This document shows, piece by piece, positions 22,513-33,193 of a DNA stretch of 64,000 bases (positions are counted from its first letter, which is position 1; every line of letters begins with the position of its first letter). The DNA comes from Limnephilus marmoratus (taxonomy: Eukaryota > Arthropoda > Insecta > Trichoptera > Limnephilidae). A program made the position numbers and the translations under genes. The stretch covers positions 11,179,721-11,243,720 of the forward strand of contig OU862928.1 of the NCBI GenBank assembly GCA_917880885.1. The letters are read 5' to 3'. The notes under the pieces were generated by a model that had not been told where the DNA came from, ran no database searches, and saw only the letters and a program-made list of their open reading frames with translations.

Positions 22513-22680
22513 AATGTGGTCTGGAGAATGCAGATGCAGATGTCTCTACTTTTATCCACAAGGCTCCCATTGCCCCCAAAAATTCTCTACCCTGGCACGT
22601 GGCAGTTTACGAGAAGAAAAAATCTGAATTCGAATTCATTTGTGGGGGAACCATCATCCGCCATAGACTGGTCATAGGAG
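22513..22680 (+). CDS. Modular serine protease, exon 5 (activation region, start of catalytic domain)
   Basis: Phase 1 in and out, 168 bases. It encodes ECGLENADADV...TFIHKAPIAPKNSLPWHVAVY...FICGGTIIRHRLVIG. The first Cys is suited to the bond that tethers the light chain to Cys122. Counting back from Trp29 of LPW places residue 16 at Ile of TF|IHKAP, so activation would follow Phe rather than Arg or Lys. The CGGTII block is the usual Cys42 region. The exon ends one base into the Ala of the AAHC motif. Confidence 0.85.
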
Positions 22681-22849
22681 GTAAGATAACAACATTATTT
22701 GTATTTATTTTTATTTTAACTTAATTCGTAAAATCTCAAATAGTAAAATTTAATCACGGCGGTGACCGCAGCCTTCCAAAACTAAGCGCCGCTCCTGAGT
22801 GAGCGCTGGACCCGAGCTCACCCCAGAATATGTCTTAATATTCAATTAA

Positions 22850-23180
22850 TTTTAAGCGTTCTACATCATTAAGGTCAGATTATATTTGTGAGCAGTACTG
22901 TTAAGAGATTATTTCCTTCGGAAATTTGAGATCACCCTTAAATATAAAACATCTGCGATATTTTACGCAGACTTTAATGGCATCTAGAGTATGAGGAATA
23001 ACATAGGAATAAGTTTTGACCCCTGGGGAATTCCTGACAATGCTGGGAAACGTTCAGATTCTGGTTCATTTGTTAACACATATTGGCTTCTGGATTTCCA
23101 ATGAGAGGCGAAGAAGTTAGCGTTGGTTGATTGAAGTCAAATTTGAACATTTTGAGTATTAAAATATCATTATCATCTCG
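22850..23180 (-). mobile_element. Non-LTR RT fragment, relative of 50575-50890
   Basis: The minus strand matches the RT core of the element at 49960-51250: both contain the same arrangement of a GxPQG-like block read from CCTGGGGAATTCCTGACAA, and the same upstream text ATTAAAATATCAT.ATCATCTCGATCAAA. It is diverged and has stops. It abuts a + strand Jockey endonuclease piece at about 23185. Confidence 0.6.
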
Positions 23181-23184
23181 ATCA

Positions 23185-23545
23185 AAGTCTGGAGGTCCAA
23201 ATTTTGTAGCGACATTAAAAGCTGGTGACTTGAATGCGAAACACGTCTCCTGGAATAGTCGTTATGATAATCAAAAAGGTAGAGATCTCGCTAATTACGC
23301 TCTTTCTAACTCAATCGTCATAGATGTCCGGACATCCTCACCCTACATCACTACGCCGGAAGGCCTGCATGGTAATTCTTAAAGAAAATAACCTTTTATA
23401 CTCCATACGTGTACTAAACGACCTCGCATCTGATCATAATCATATTATTTTAACACTATCAGGAGATTCAAAACCAACTGGACCTAAATCAAATGGCATA
23501 AATTCATGGGAAATTAATAACTATCCGGTATTTACGTCGTGTCAG
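23185..23545 (+). mobile_element. Jockey-type endonuclease fragment, frameshifted
   Basis: Two frames give LKAGDLNAKHVSWNSRYDNQ and GRDLANYALSNS, then SPYITTPEGLHGNS, then VLNDLASDHNHIILTLSG. GDLNAKH and SDH are apurinic-endonuclease signature blocks of Jockey-clade elements. The frame shifts near 23330-23400, and the RT is missing. Confidence 0.75.
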
Positions 23546-23645
23546 CCATCAAGAGTGACTAAAGGGTTCAGGTCCTGGTTCAGGATGTCTTACAGCCAGA
23601 TCTGGGCACAGGGTCCTGTATGGATAGATTGCTTCGACGAAATTA

Positions 23646-23930
23646 TACAGGGTATTAAGGGACGTATTTGACTAATTTTAATCAGTGATCCCTGACATTA
23701 TTTGAAGTAAAAAATGTAGATGTTGGACAATCGAGGGCGGGGTAAGAGGTTGGGTGGTTACTCGGCTAAGTGACCAGTAACGTCATGCAAAAGAAAAAAA
23801 AATTGATTTTGAAGAAAAAGTTTTTTTTTATTTGAAAAAAAAAGTCACCGCAGACCAAAATTTTTCATTCCAAATAATGTCAGGAATCATTGGTTAAAGT
23901 AAATTAAGTACGTCCCTTGACACCCTGTAT
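23646..23930. mobile_element. MITE with about 70-base terminal inverted repeats
   Basis: The left end TACAGGGTATTAAGGGACGT is mirrored at the right end (reverse complement TACAGGGTGTCAAGGGACGT), and pairing continues through a CCTGACATTATTTG block on both sides. The total length is about 285 bases with no coding capacity. A target-site duplication is not clear. The superfamily is not assigned. Confidence 0.75.
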
Positions 23931-24009
23931 TGTATGGTGCTTTGGTCCTTACTTAGATCACTTTCATTTTAAATTTAAATTGGCAATCACAAATAAATAA
24001 CACCGTTTC

Positions 24010-24840
24010 TAAATTGAGATATCTAACATACATATTTTACAGACTTAAGGAAGTATTGAATATTGACAAATTGAAAATGATTTATTATTCTCTGGTGCAA
24101 TCTTCACTCATGTATGGGATAATAGGATGGGGTGGTGCGCTTGATACTTTTATAAAACCTTTACAAACAACTCAAAATTATATTATCAAAGTTATGTATA
24201 ATAGAATTAAAACATTTTCGACAGATGCTTTATACTGCAAACAGATGCTTTATACTGCAAACTATGAAATATCTCTTTAAAAACGTAAACAAATTCGAAA
24301 AAAATGTAAACAGAATCAACATTAGAAATAATAATGTATTCTATAACCCCCAAACACACACAAAACAAATGCAAACTCACAGCAGCTTTATTGGACCTCG
24401 TACCTTCAATAGTTTACCAAAACATATTCAAGTTGCAACTAAACTTCCGCATTTCATAAAAGAGTTAAAATTTGGCTAAACCATACAGATGTAAAAACTC
24501 TGTTTATTTAGTTTTATTTCACTTTATGTTTCTAAAAACTCTATGTATTTAGTTTTATATCACTTTTCTCACAAACTTTACACCTATTATTACAATGTAT
24601 ATCATTCATTACACTATTGTATACACTTCTTGTACAAACTGTTTAAACAATTTTTGTTTTTGCTTTATATACCCCTGTTTGTTTTTCCTAGGTACTAAAT
24701 AAAACTTATTTTAACTATATTACCCACGCACAGGCTGCGCCTTAGTGGGTTCCCACATAATTGTTATGATTTTCAAAATATGTAAATATAAATTGTAAAA
24801 TATGGGAAAAATAAAGGAATTAAAAAAAAAAATAATTACA
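24010..24840 (+). mobile_element. Non-LTR retrotransposon 3' end, frameshifted polymerase tail
   Basis: Two frames read IYYSLVQSSLMYGIIGWGGA then, after a shift, TQMHSSFIGPRTFNSLP-type sequence ending at 24479. The shift coincides with a 20-base tandem duplication, ACAGATGCTTTATACTGCAA, at 24222-24261. The 3' UTR has GGCTGCGCCTTAGTGGGTTC and ends in an A-rich tail at about 24820-24835. It ends only 80 bases before exon 6. Confidence 0.75.
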
Positions 24841-24914
24841 TTTATTTCATCTTATTCAATTGCTACGAAATGAATAACAACTAATTTATTAATAATGTTG
24901 GTTTTTATTTTTAG

Positions 24915-25039
24915 CTGCACACTGCTTCTATGATTCGCGGAACAAACTGACTTTGCCCGCGCATCTGTTTCATGTAGCGGCGAATAAACACTATCAGAAG
25001 TGGAATCACCCTGCCGAGCCAGACGCTCCGAAATCAAAG
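24915..25039 (+). CDS. Modular serine protease, exon 6 (catalytic His)
   Basis: The acceptor TTTTTAG and the donor AAG|GTTTGC give 125 bases, phase 1 to phase 0. Joined to exon 5 it reads VIGAAHCFYDSRNKL, with the catalytic His57 in AAHC. The rest, LFHVAANKHYQKWNHP...PDAPKSK, matches the loop pattern (xFxVAxGKxYxxWN) of modular serine proteases. The donor is slightly weak (GTTTGC) but both phases fit. Confidence 0.88.
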
Positions 25040-25544
25040 GTTTGCAATTACTCGTCTCTTTTCTTTATACTCTGCCAAATCAATTTGCACGTTTTAGGGG
25101 TCAACATTTTTAATCAATTAAATACCATGAGATTTTCATAAACATATAAGTATATAATATAATTTAAAATGTCTCTATAAAGGAGTTGAAGTGGATTATT
25201 GATTGAATGAAATTGTAAAATGAGTTGGTAAACTGCTCTTCAAAAATTGTATTATTTTGACGGTAACAATTTGCAGACTTTCGGTAATATAAAATCAAAA
25301 AAAAAACTTCTGTTTTTATATTAAAATCAACAAACAAGTCATGCTAAGCCAATTGAATTGGCTTGTCAACAGTTGCTTATATTTTTGTTACATATAGATT
25401 TTTTTACAATTAACTTTTCTATATTCTGTTTTCAGTTTTATCACTACTCTTTGTAATGTTTTTTTTTTATCTGTACATGTACTTGTTTGTTTTTAAATTT
25501 TAATTTTATCCTGATGAGGGACCATTCGTTTCGCAATATTTTGA

Positions 25545-25760
25545 TAATAGGCCACTTGCATCACATTTAAAAAAAATCCGGTTTAGGCAAATATTCTTAG
25601 ATCTCTTTTTTAAATTGTATTTTTGAAACCGTGGCGATTTTTTGTAAATTTCAATTCGAAAAATCGGACCACTTTTTTACTCGTAAACCGGAAATACGGG
25701 ACATAATTTTATGGGTGCGAAAAAACAATAATTGCATAGCCGAAAATCATTTAAAAAAAA
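25545..25760. repeat. Dispersed repeat, inverted copy of 8180-8400
   Basis: It carries GGCCACTTGCATCACATTT, GGGTGCGAAAAAACAA and GCCGAAAATCATTT in reverse complement of the copy in intron 1. No coding sequence. Confidence 0.7.
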
Positions 25761-26177
25761 CCGTCTGTATAACTATAAGTATCAAAATATTTCAATTCGA
25801 ATTCTGACGCTGCGTTAAGTTATTTAAAAATGGATTCGTGCAACCACCGTACGGAAATACCTGTAACGAAGTTCGCAGGCAATAAAGCAAGTGAATTGTA
25901 TGCTACTTCCACACCAAATCCAATCTTCCAACTCCGAACTTTGAACTCCAAAATGGCGGACATCGAACAGCTGATTCGGCGCTGTATCTCATCACTTGCC
26001 TACAATTGTGCAGGCGAAGCTTCGGTTTCCATAATATTGATTTCGATTCGTAAAGCTAAAAAAATTATAATTTTAAACAATTTTTATCCGCTTCAAATAT
26101 TAGGTCCTTACCTATGAAATTGGCGTTTTGTATGGGAGGAACATAAAGTCGATTTTTTTAAAATATAATATATTTGT

Positions 26178-26882
26178 TTAATCAAAGTATTTACCATTGC
26201 TATCTATGCACTTTTGCCATCTTATAGGTAGTTCATCGATCCCTTTACTAAAAAAGCCATTCGGACGGGAATCAATAAAATCTTTGAAGGCGGTTTGAAC
26301 TGCCCCATCGGAGTTGAATTTTTTCCCTTGCAAGAAGCTATCCAAATTTCGAAAAAAATGGTAATCTGTTGGGGCAAGGTCCGGAGAGTACGGTGGATGT
26401 CTTAGGCATTCCAATTGAAGCTCCTCTAATTTGGTAGCCAACGGTATGTTGGTATGCAACGCAGCATCAACGCGCGTTTGTTGATTTGCTTCACTCAATT
26501 CGTGAGGTACCCCACTTTTCAAGCTTGTTCACCTTCCCAATTTGCTTCAAGTGGATTAAAACAGTTTTATCACTAACACCGCAGCCTGCAGCTAACTCGG
26601 GCGTGGTTTGCGATAGATCTGCTTCCACAATAGCCTTCAATTCTTCATTATCAACTTTGGTCTCCGGCCGTCCACGGGGCTTGTTCTGCAGGTCGACATT
26701 TCCAGAACGAAAACGTTGGAACCAAAAACGCACTGTGTTTTCTTGTTTTCTTTTGCGGCACCGTGGCCATACACATCATTAATCCTTCGAGCCGTTTCTG
26801 CAGCACTGGTGCCACATTGGAACTCGTACTCGTAAATAACGCGATATTTCAAGTTTTCCATTTTGTAAACTAAGTGAGGCAA
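26178..26882 (-). pseudogene. mariner transposase, frameshifted and internally deleted
   Basis: Minus-strand frames 26882-26637, 26733-26491 and 26522-26178 give the N-terminal helix-turn-helix region (KYRVIYEYEFQCGTSAAETA), RGRPETKVDNEEL, and the C-terminal block RHPPYSPDLAPTDYHFF, which keeps the last Asp of the DD34D triad. A deletion joins LHTN to IPLATKLEE, removing the segment with the first two catalytic Asp. Two frameshifts add to this. It cannot be functional. Confidence 0.85.
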
Positions 26883-27399
26883 AGAAAAAAAATTAAGGAA
26901 AAAACAAATGAATTATAATTTTGAAACACAAATACATGAGTAAATAGCTGTACAAATTTGAATTTGGAATTCCTAACCAAAGAGAAGATATTTGAGATCA
27001 AAGTTGTCAGCATTGAAGTACCCACCACTGTCCCACCCCGGTATAGGCAACTTATGGTCGCCCCTTCGGAGTTCTCTCAAGAATCTAATTTTTTTGAATA
27101 TACGGCTCTACATTTAATGTAACGAATCTAGACCTTCAATGTCCCCTCATACTGTGTTAGGTAGCGGTATGCGGACGCGCTTACAGGACTGTACTGTAAT
27201 GGTCAATCTCTACAATTCTAAAGCCCATGGGGGTGTCAATGCAAAAGCAGTGAGCCTCATGGACAGTCAAACAAGTTGTTAGTAACATCAACAAAAAATA
27301 AAGTAATACAAAATGACAGCAGCCGTCATGAGTAATCAGCTCATGACAGCGAAAGACCACACACAATCCGGCGGGCAGCACCGGGCACTGTACATAAAA

Positions 27400-28708
27400 G
27401 AAAAAAGAAACAAAAAAAAAATAATGTATATATACAGAGGAGAACTGGTGTCACCGCAACCTGACTACCGGCAGTACCCGAGAGAATGAAGAAAGCTAAT
27501 TGTCCGGCCTCCCGATAAACGGCGGCGTCGTCCTTAAGCCAGCTAGCCGGTGGTGCCTAGACGAAAGTAACTGGAAATCATAGAAGAAGACCCTAGGGAG
27601 AAAAGCGTCGGGTCGCCGGAGGCGGGACGGACAGCTTTCGGATGCCGTTCAGCCTTCTCCCCAGCCTCTTCATGTCACGGGGGGTGGCGCGGCAGACAGG
27701 TGCAACTTCACCAGTTCCATAAGACCGGCCATGGTCAGTAGGCGGGGACTCGGTCCAGGGTCCAACCCCTTATATGGGGAGAAGGACGGCACAGAACAAA
27801 CAAGTGAGTTCAGTTCTACGCGGTAATCATAACTAAAAAAAACTAATCATAACTAAATCATAACGGTAATCATAACTAAAAAACTAAAAGAGTAATCATA
27901 ACTAAAGTGTATGTTACAAAATAACATAAAAGTGTAAGGCATTAAACCAAGTACCTGGAATCAAAACATGAGCGTTCAATGACGCAGGGCATGAAAAACA
28001 AATAAACATGAAAGAAAATATAAATACTGTACATCCTGGGCAATATTGGTCGTAGAGAAGAAGCAAAGAAGAAAGTCCGTGGTAAGTCAGGAACAAGTAC
28101 ACCTGGTGTCAAAATCTATTAATCAGCGACTCTAAGCTCAGGCCATCTCTCAACCCAGATCCTTGTAAACTTCCTCAGGCACTCGAAGTTCGTCTTGTTC
28201 GATACCAGATCAGTGTTCCACACTGGTCTGATAGGTACGTCCAAACCATCGAGCATTTCCTCTCTGGCATCCGTCAAGATCTCGCAGTGCCACAGAATGT
28301 GCTCGGCCGACTGGTTGGTGGATCCGCATGCGCAGTTGGGGTGGGGGGACAGGGAGAGGGTGTGAAGTCTCCCCCTGAATTCCCCATGCCCGGACAGAAG
28401 CTGGGTAATGTGATGATCCAGTCTGAGATAAGCCCCTTCCATTCTGATTTTAACTGATGGGAAGAAGGAGAAGGTCCATCTTCCCAAATTCAATCTATCC
28501 CAACGGACCTGCCACTCATGAAGCGACAGATCCCTCATTTCACGAAGCAGCCCAGGGAGAGTCCCCGGCCCGCCCGGTGTCAGAACAACGCCTAGGTGAG
28601 TGGCCGGAGTTCCTCTGGTTAACTTCTGCTTGGTAAGCACTTCCCTGATTTCCAGATCAATTGGCAAAATGCCAGCCAAAACGGGTAAAGTTGTCAGCAC
28701 GGCAAAAC
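27400..28708 (-). mobile_element. R1-type non-LTR retrotransposon, 5'-truncated
   Basis: The minus strand enters the mariner near 28708 and reads AVLTTLPVLAGILPIDLEIR, then the C-terminal knuckle CACGSTNQSAEHILWHC, ending at the stop at 28119. That C-terminal Cys/His knuckle and the preceding text are typical of R1-clade polymerases. A 3' UTR of several hundred bases follows; its left limit is not clear and is set near 27400. The 5' truncation point lies inside the mariner terminal repeat. Confidence 0.75.
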
Positions 28709-28710
28709 GC
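28119..28710 (-). pseudogene. R1-type polymerase C-terminus
   Basis: About 193 residues remain of a polymerase normally near 1000. They cover the C-terminal region and the CCHC knuckle C-x-C-x8-H-x4-C (CACGSTNQSAEHILWHC). The RT and endonuclease were lost by 5' truncation. The frame is otherwise open to its stop. Confidence 0.75.
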
Positions 28711-29382
28711 CAATTTCATATGTAAGGATCTAATAATATTTTTACCACTCTCCCGTAATAATATTGTGTAGACTGATGTGTTGGGCCAAATCGTCCAAAC
28801 GTTTGCAGTTGGAAGTTGGCCCCAGTGTGGCCGTATCAATAGTGTCAAATTCAAAAATTCGCCGGAAATCAAAGTGTTGCAATCAGTACCGGATTATCCC
28901 TAAGGCAGAGTAGGCAACTGCCTAGGGGCCCCGCATCGGCTGGGGGCCTCGCGTCCCAAGAAAAAATGACTTGCTTCAATTAGTGAGCAACGAAGTTTCG
29001 AAAAAAGACAGCTTTCAAAATATATATTTTTTTTATTAGGAACATTTACAGGTTAATAACATAAGGTACACGCATTAAAGAAAACAACAAAATATAATAC
29101 TTAGGTTATAAACCAATAAATAAATAATTAATGTTCACATCATGTACAAATAATATACAAAAAGTATAATTAAAACAAATATAATGTATAAACATGGTTG
29201 TATTTTTATTTCTAATTATGTGTTTAAAATATCTTAATTATGCTCTACCTATCTGCTTGCTAAAATTCTTTGGGAAAGGTTGTCTGTTTGTAATGTTTTT
29301 TTTTTTAATAATGTATATTTTTGTTCATGTATGTGTCCTTTTCTGTGCAATTAAGGGTTATCGTATTTTTTTGTATAGTGTT

Positions 29383-29621
29383 TGTTAAGTACTGAATTGA
29401 TTGATATTATTAATTTATTATGAGGTGAAAGTTATTTAAAAAAAGAATGCTGTTGTTTCTTGTTTGAATTTTAGTTGCTGTCATATTTTTGTTAGAGAAC
29501 AAAAGATCGTATTGAAAAATGGTCAAAATTATTTTAAAATGTGTTGTTTTGTAAATAAATGACTCAAAAAGATAAGAAAGCGTCTTTTAATGTAATTAAA
29601 GACTAAAAAAACCCCCTAACA
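29383..29621 (+). repeat. BEL 5' LTR
   Basis: Starts TGTTAAGTACTG and ends CCCCCTAACA, an LTR with TG...CA ends and short inverted TGTTA/TAACA. The preceding GTGTT is the 5-base target duplication. It is nearly identical to 34274-34510. Confidence 0.95.
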
Positions 29622-29640
29622 TGGTCCTTCGTATCCGGAT
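29622..29640 (+). other. BEL primer-binding site, probably tRNA-Tyr
   Basis: TGGTCCTTCG directly follows the LTR and, with CCGGAT a few bases on, is complementary to the 3' end of eukaryotic tRNA-Tyr as I remember it (CCGGCTCGAAGGA-CCA), with about three mismatches in between. It would prime minus-strand synthesis. Confidence 0.65.
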
Positions 29641-30063
29641 TTTGAACGATTTGGATTCAAAAACGTAAATAAATACCAGCAGCCAAGAAGATTGAATACA
29701 GATATTATAAAAGATGAATACCAGAAGATCATCAAAACAGTGCTAATTCAAGATAAGTGGTCTAGTTCCCAACATGATCTTTTAAACACCCTCAACAATT
29801 AAAATTAACCTACAATTTTTAACTTCAGTTTAAAATTGCATTATATGATTGAACAATTTAGAATAGAATGAATTTTATGTAAGAATTTTGTCAACATTGT
29901 TTTTTCTTTGAACTGTTATCTTTTGTTTTTTGTCGCATTACCATGCGATCCATAATTATATAGGTACCTGTTTTCTAACCTTGGCAAACAAAGAATTAAA
30001 AAATATTTTCTTGTTATTTTATCGGATTTATTTATCATCGCCAGTTAATACATAGCAGTTACG

Positions 30064-30717
30064 ATGGCCGAGTTAAAAAAATTGACAAATAAGCGGTCGG
30101 TTTTAAAAGGCAAACTTACAAGATTTAATCAAGTTCTAAACACATTATCAGCGAACGAGATAAAATTACGCTATGAAAGAATTAAAGATTTGATAAATGA
30201 ATTTGAAACAATACAAGATCAGATCGAAAATATTCCTGAGTCAAGCGATGCGGATAACGAGATCCAACGGGAAACCTTTGAAAATCAATTTTTTACGGTA
30301 ATGGCCGAGGCAAAAGGGAAAATAGAATCCGTCGAAGAAACGAAATTTGAGATTAAATTACCTAACCTAAAATTGCAAGAATTCACTGGTGATCAAAGAT
30401 ATTGGAACACCTTTTTGGAAACGTTTAAAGCTTTAGTTCATAACAATAATTCACTAAGTAACGTCCAAAAGTTTTATTATTTACAATCATGTTTAAAGGG
30501 TGACGCGGCCAAGATCATCGCAAATTTAGAAATCTCAGAATTAAGCTATCAAACTTCATGGGAGCTGTTGCACGAAAGATATACTAATTTAAGAGCGACG
30601 GTACATAAGCACATTCAATCGGTTTTTCAATTAAAAGAAATGAAATTTGAAGATCAGACAGGGTTACGACGATTAATAGACGGAACCAACGTTAATCTAA
30701 AGGCTTGCAAAATTTAG
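30064..30717 (+). CDS. BEL gag-like protein, N-terminal part (DUF1759 type)
   Basis: MAELKKLTNKRSVLKG opens a 217-residue frame with a predicted coiled coil, then LPNLKLQEFTGDQRYW and YLQSCLKGDAAKIIA, the capsid-like core typical of BEL/Pao Gag. It ends at a stop at 30715-30717. The downstream frame starts at 30705 and continues the same domain (LGVPVEQWDALIIYVISNKL), so a one-base shift separates two parts of what is normally one protein. The stop may be a mutation or a programmed shift. Confidence 0.85.
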   Translation: MAELKKLTNKRSVLKGKLTRFNQVLNTLSANEIKLRYERIKDLINEFETIQDQIENIPESSDADNEIQRETFENQFFTVMAEAKGKIESVEETKFEIKLPNLKLQEFTGDQRYWNTFLETFKALVHNNNSLSNVQKFYYLQSCLKGDAAKIIANLEISELSYQTSWELLHERYTNLRATVHKHIQSVFQLKEMKFEDQTGLRRLIDGTNVNLKACKI

Positions 30718-32471
30718 GGGTTCCAGTCGAGCAGTGGGATGCTTTAATCATATACGTGATTTCAAATAAATTAGATATAAATACGAGGAAATATTGGGAG
30801 CAAATGCCTATAGAAGGCAAACTACCTACCTTAAAAGAATTTCTGAAGTGTTTATCATCACGTGCGCAAACTCTAGAGTTGATGCAGACAACGGATAGAA
30901 AGCCAGTGATCCAAAATAAACCTCAAATTAATAATCCAAAAAGGGAATCGGCGGTATTTTTATCCGTAAAAAAGGGGAAATGCAATTTTTGCAATGGAGA
31001 TCATCCTATTTATTATTGCAAAAACTTTTTAAAATTAAAAATACAAGATCGTATAGAGTCGATAAAAAGGAGCCAAGCATGTTTCAAGTGTTTAAAACCA
31101 GGTCATCTTGCAAATGATTGCAAGATAACTTTTAATTGCAAACGATGTGAAAGTGAGCATCATAATACGTTACTGCATAAAAAAGTTTTCGAGTCGGAAC
31201 CCTCGAATATAGAGACGGATGCTGAAGAAGTATCTATCAACAATTACTCTGCGGTGGGCAGAGCGAAAAAAATTGTGTTGTTGTCTACAGCTATGGTTGG
31301 CATCACTGGAGCAGATAACAATATATATACAGCCCGGGTCCTGATCGACCAGGGATCCCAAGCTACCTTCCTGAGGGAAGGTTTTGCAAAACGATTAAAT
31401 TTGGAATTTGATCAAGTAAACAATACGGTATCGGGAATTCACAATAATGTCACCCATATAAGAAAAAGTATGTCGGTAGAATTGAATTCTTTGAAATCGG
31501 ATTATAAAAAAAACATTTCTTGCTTAATTTTACAGGATATAACCGCGAATATACCGCAGGCGACCATACCCAGGAGCGAATTAAAACTGCCTTCTGGATT
31601 GGAACTAGCCGACCCAAAATTCAACGTATCCGCACCCATTGACATGCTCTTGGGGGCTGAAGTGTTTTGGGATATCTTGACGAATGATAGAATGAAGGTC
31701 TCCGCCGGCATAACCATCCAGCGTACGCAGCTGGGGTGGATTGTGTGCGGATCAGTGGAACCCCATTCCGAAATAAGGCCTGCATTCGTTTTTTGTGGTT
31801 TGTCTTTAGGTAGAGAATATCATCCGCATGCTAGCCGTGGGCTAAGCAAAGTAATTTCTACAAAAACTTCGGGTTTTGCAGAAAATGCTGGTGGGCCAAG
31901 CTTCAATACATCCCGTAGAAGGGAGCTAGTAAATAAAACAGCGTGTAGAAGCACCTCGGCGCAAAGAGGCGCTAGAAATAAAAAACATCCGGAGGGATGC
32001 AATAACATGTCAGGTTCCGACATAATAAAGAAGGTTCCGACAAAAAAGTTGTCGGACTCAACTATACGGGGACATGAACCGACTAGGTTGGTTAAAAAAA
32101 AGACCAGCAGTTGTACCCCTTCAAAAATTTCGGTTTTAGACCCACCGGGGGTCAAATGTAAATTTAAATCAAAAATATCGAATAATTTATCGCAAGTTTT
32201 AAACAACTGTAGGAAATTTAAATTAAAAAATAATGTCCTTAGGAATTTGAAGAATGTTGACCGAGATTCAGCTTTGAAAAGTGTATTGACACTTACGAAA
32301 AATAATATTGCTGTCCGCAAAAACAAATGTTTAAAAATACCGAATAATAACTCGATAGTTAAAGCTGAACTGGAACACTTCGGGAATATACAAAATCGGC
32401 CAGCGAGGCATAAAGTGAGGAAAATAATTGCGCATCAACATAATTTTAAATATAAACCAAGGTTCTACTAG
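30705..32471 (+). CDS. BEL gag C-terminus, zinc knuckles, protease and a novel basic region
   Basis: The 588-residue frame holds, in order, the end of the capsid region, zinc knuckles (CNFCNGDHPIYYC, CFKCLKPGHLANDC, CKRCESEHHNTLLH; residues about 85-160), and an aspartic protease with ARVLIDQGSQATFL (near residue 210). IDMLLGAEVFWDIL and GWIVCGSV follow. Here a normal BEL would continue into the reverse transcriptase. Instead about 220 residues rich in Lys, Arg, Ser and Asn follow, with no family I recognise (residues about 365-588), ending at 32469-32471. Confidence 0.8.
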   Translation: MQNLGVPVEQWDALIIYVISNKLDINTRKYWEQMPIEGKLPTLKEFLKCLSSRAQTLELMQTTDRKPVIQNKPQINNPKRESAVFLSVKKGKCNFCNGDHPIYYCKNFLKLKIQDRIESIKRSQACFKCLKPGHLANDCKITFNCKRCESEHHNTLLHKKVFESEPSNIETDAEEVSINNYSAVGRAKKIVLLSTAMVGITGADNNIYTARVLIDQGSQATFLREGFAKRLNLEFDQVNNTVSGIHNNVTHIRKSMSVELNSLKSDYKKNISCLILQDITANIPQATIPRSELKLPSGLELADPKFNVSAPIDMLLGAEVFWDILTNDRMKVSAGITIQRTQLGWIVCGSVEPHSEIRPAFVFCGLSLGREYHPHASRGLSKVISTKTSGFAENAGGPSFNTSRRRELVNKTACRSTSAQRGARNKKHPEGCNNMSGSDIIKKVPTKKLSDSTIRGHEPTRLVKKKTSSCTPSKISVLDPPGVKCKFKSKISNNLSQVLNNCRKFKLKNNVLRNLKNVDRDSALKSVLTLTKNNIAVRKNKCLKIPNNNSIVKAELEHFGNIQNRPARHKVRKIIAHQHNFKYKPRFY

Positions 32472-32923
32472 TAGAGATCGAGTTGATTTTTAATTCACTG
32501 ACAATTTATTTAAATTTCATAAAAAACTTATTTAAATTTTCAATTTTTAATCTCAGTTTTCAATTTAACTTAACTTATTTAAATTTAAAGTCAATTGGTT
32601 TATTTAAAATGGTTCTACTAACTGATCCTAAAATTATAGGTTATTTTTAAAAATGTTAAAAAGACAATTGTTATTAAAATATATTCACGATTTGGATTGC
32701 TGTTACTTGCCAGCGGATAATAAGACCTATCATGATGAAATAGGTATTAATAATTGAAGACAACACTCGGTGAAATCAGTTTTTTACACATTGTTTAGTT
32801 GTATTTTTTTTTTAATTTTTTTTTTTTTTATTTACAAATGGCACACTGTAACTAGTGTTTACCAAAAAAAGGTATAAAATTATAAATGGTTCGCTACACA
32901 TAAGGGTGTAAGCTCAGATAAGA

Positions 32924-33151
32924 ATGTCTGACAATGGAATTAAAATTAAACCGACTCTGGAGTCCTTTAGCAGTTTGAAGGAAAATGTTGATAAAATTCA
33001 AAAATATTTAGCAAATAGAACTATCGAATGTGATTTTATTACTCCACGCTCGCCCACTCAGGGAGGACTCTGGGAAGCTGCGGTAAAATCTGCCAAGTAT
33101 CATTTATATAGAATCACTAATTGTTCATCTTTAACTTTTGAGCTACTGTAA
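32924..33151 (+). pseudogene. BEL integrase fragment
   Basis: MSDNGIKIKPTLES keeps the SDNG block with a catalytic Asp, and FITPRSPTQGGLWEAAVKSA is the classic BEL/Pao integrase block with the catalytic Glu. The frame ends at a stop at 33151 just before the next piece, with which it was once continuous. The first catalytic Asp and the whole upstream polymerase are missing. Confidence 0.85.
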
Positions 33152-33193
33152 ACTGTAATATGTCAAATTGAGGCGTGTTTAAACTCGAGACCC

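Larger units (their letters stand above)
26100..28733 (-). mobile_element. mariner element, split by an R1-type insertion
   Basis: The terminal inverted repeat TTAGGTCCTTACCTATGAAA starts at 26100, and its mirror (TTAGATCCTTACATATGAAA on the minus strand) ends at 28733. Both ends are flanked by TA, at 26098-26099 and 28734-28735. The transposase lies on the minus strand at 26178-26882, and an R1-type retrotransposon fills the space toward the right end. A second, decayed member is at 60111. Confidence 0.8.

Noticed and set aside
25507..25545. Further hammerhead motif at CCTGATGAGGGACCATTCG
   Set aside because: CTGATGA is present but the matching GAAA box is absent (TTTCG instead), so the core is incomplete.
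31820..32326. 168-residue minus-strand frame inside the BEL element
   Set aside because: It is the antisense shadow of the Lys/Arg-rich sense frame, rich in Phe and Leu as expected from antisense of A-rich DNA, with no motif.
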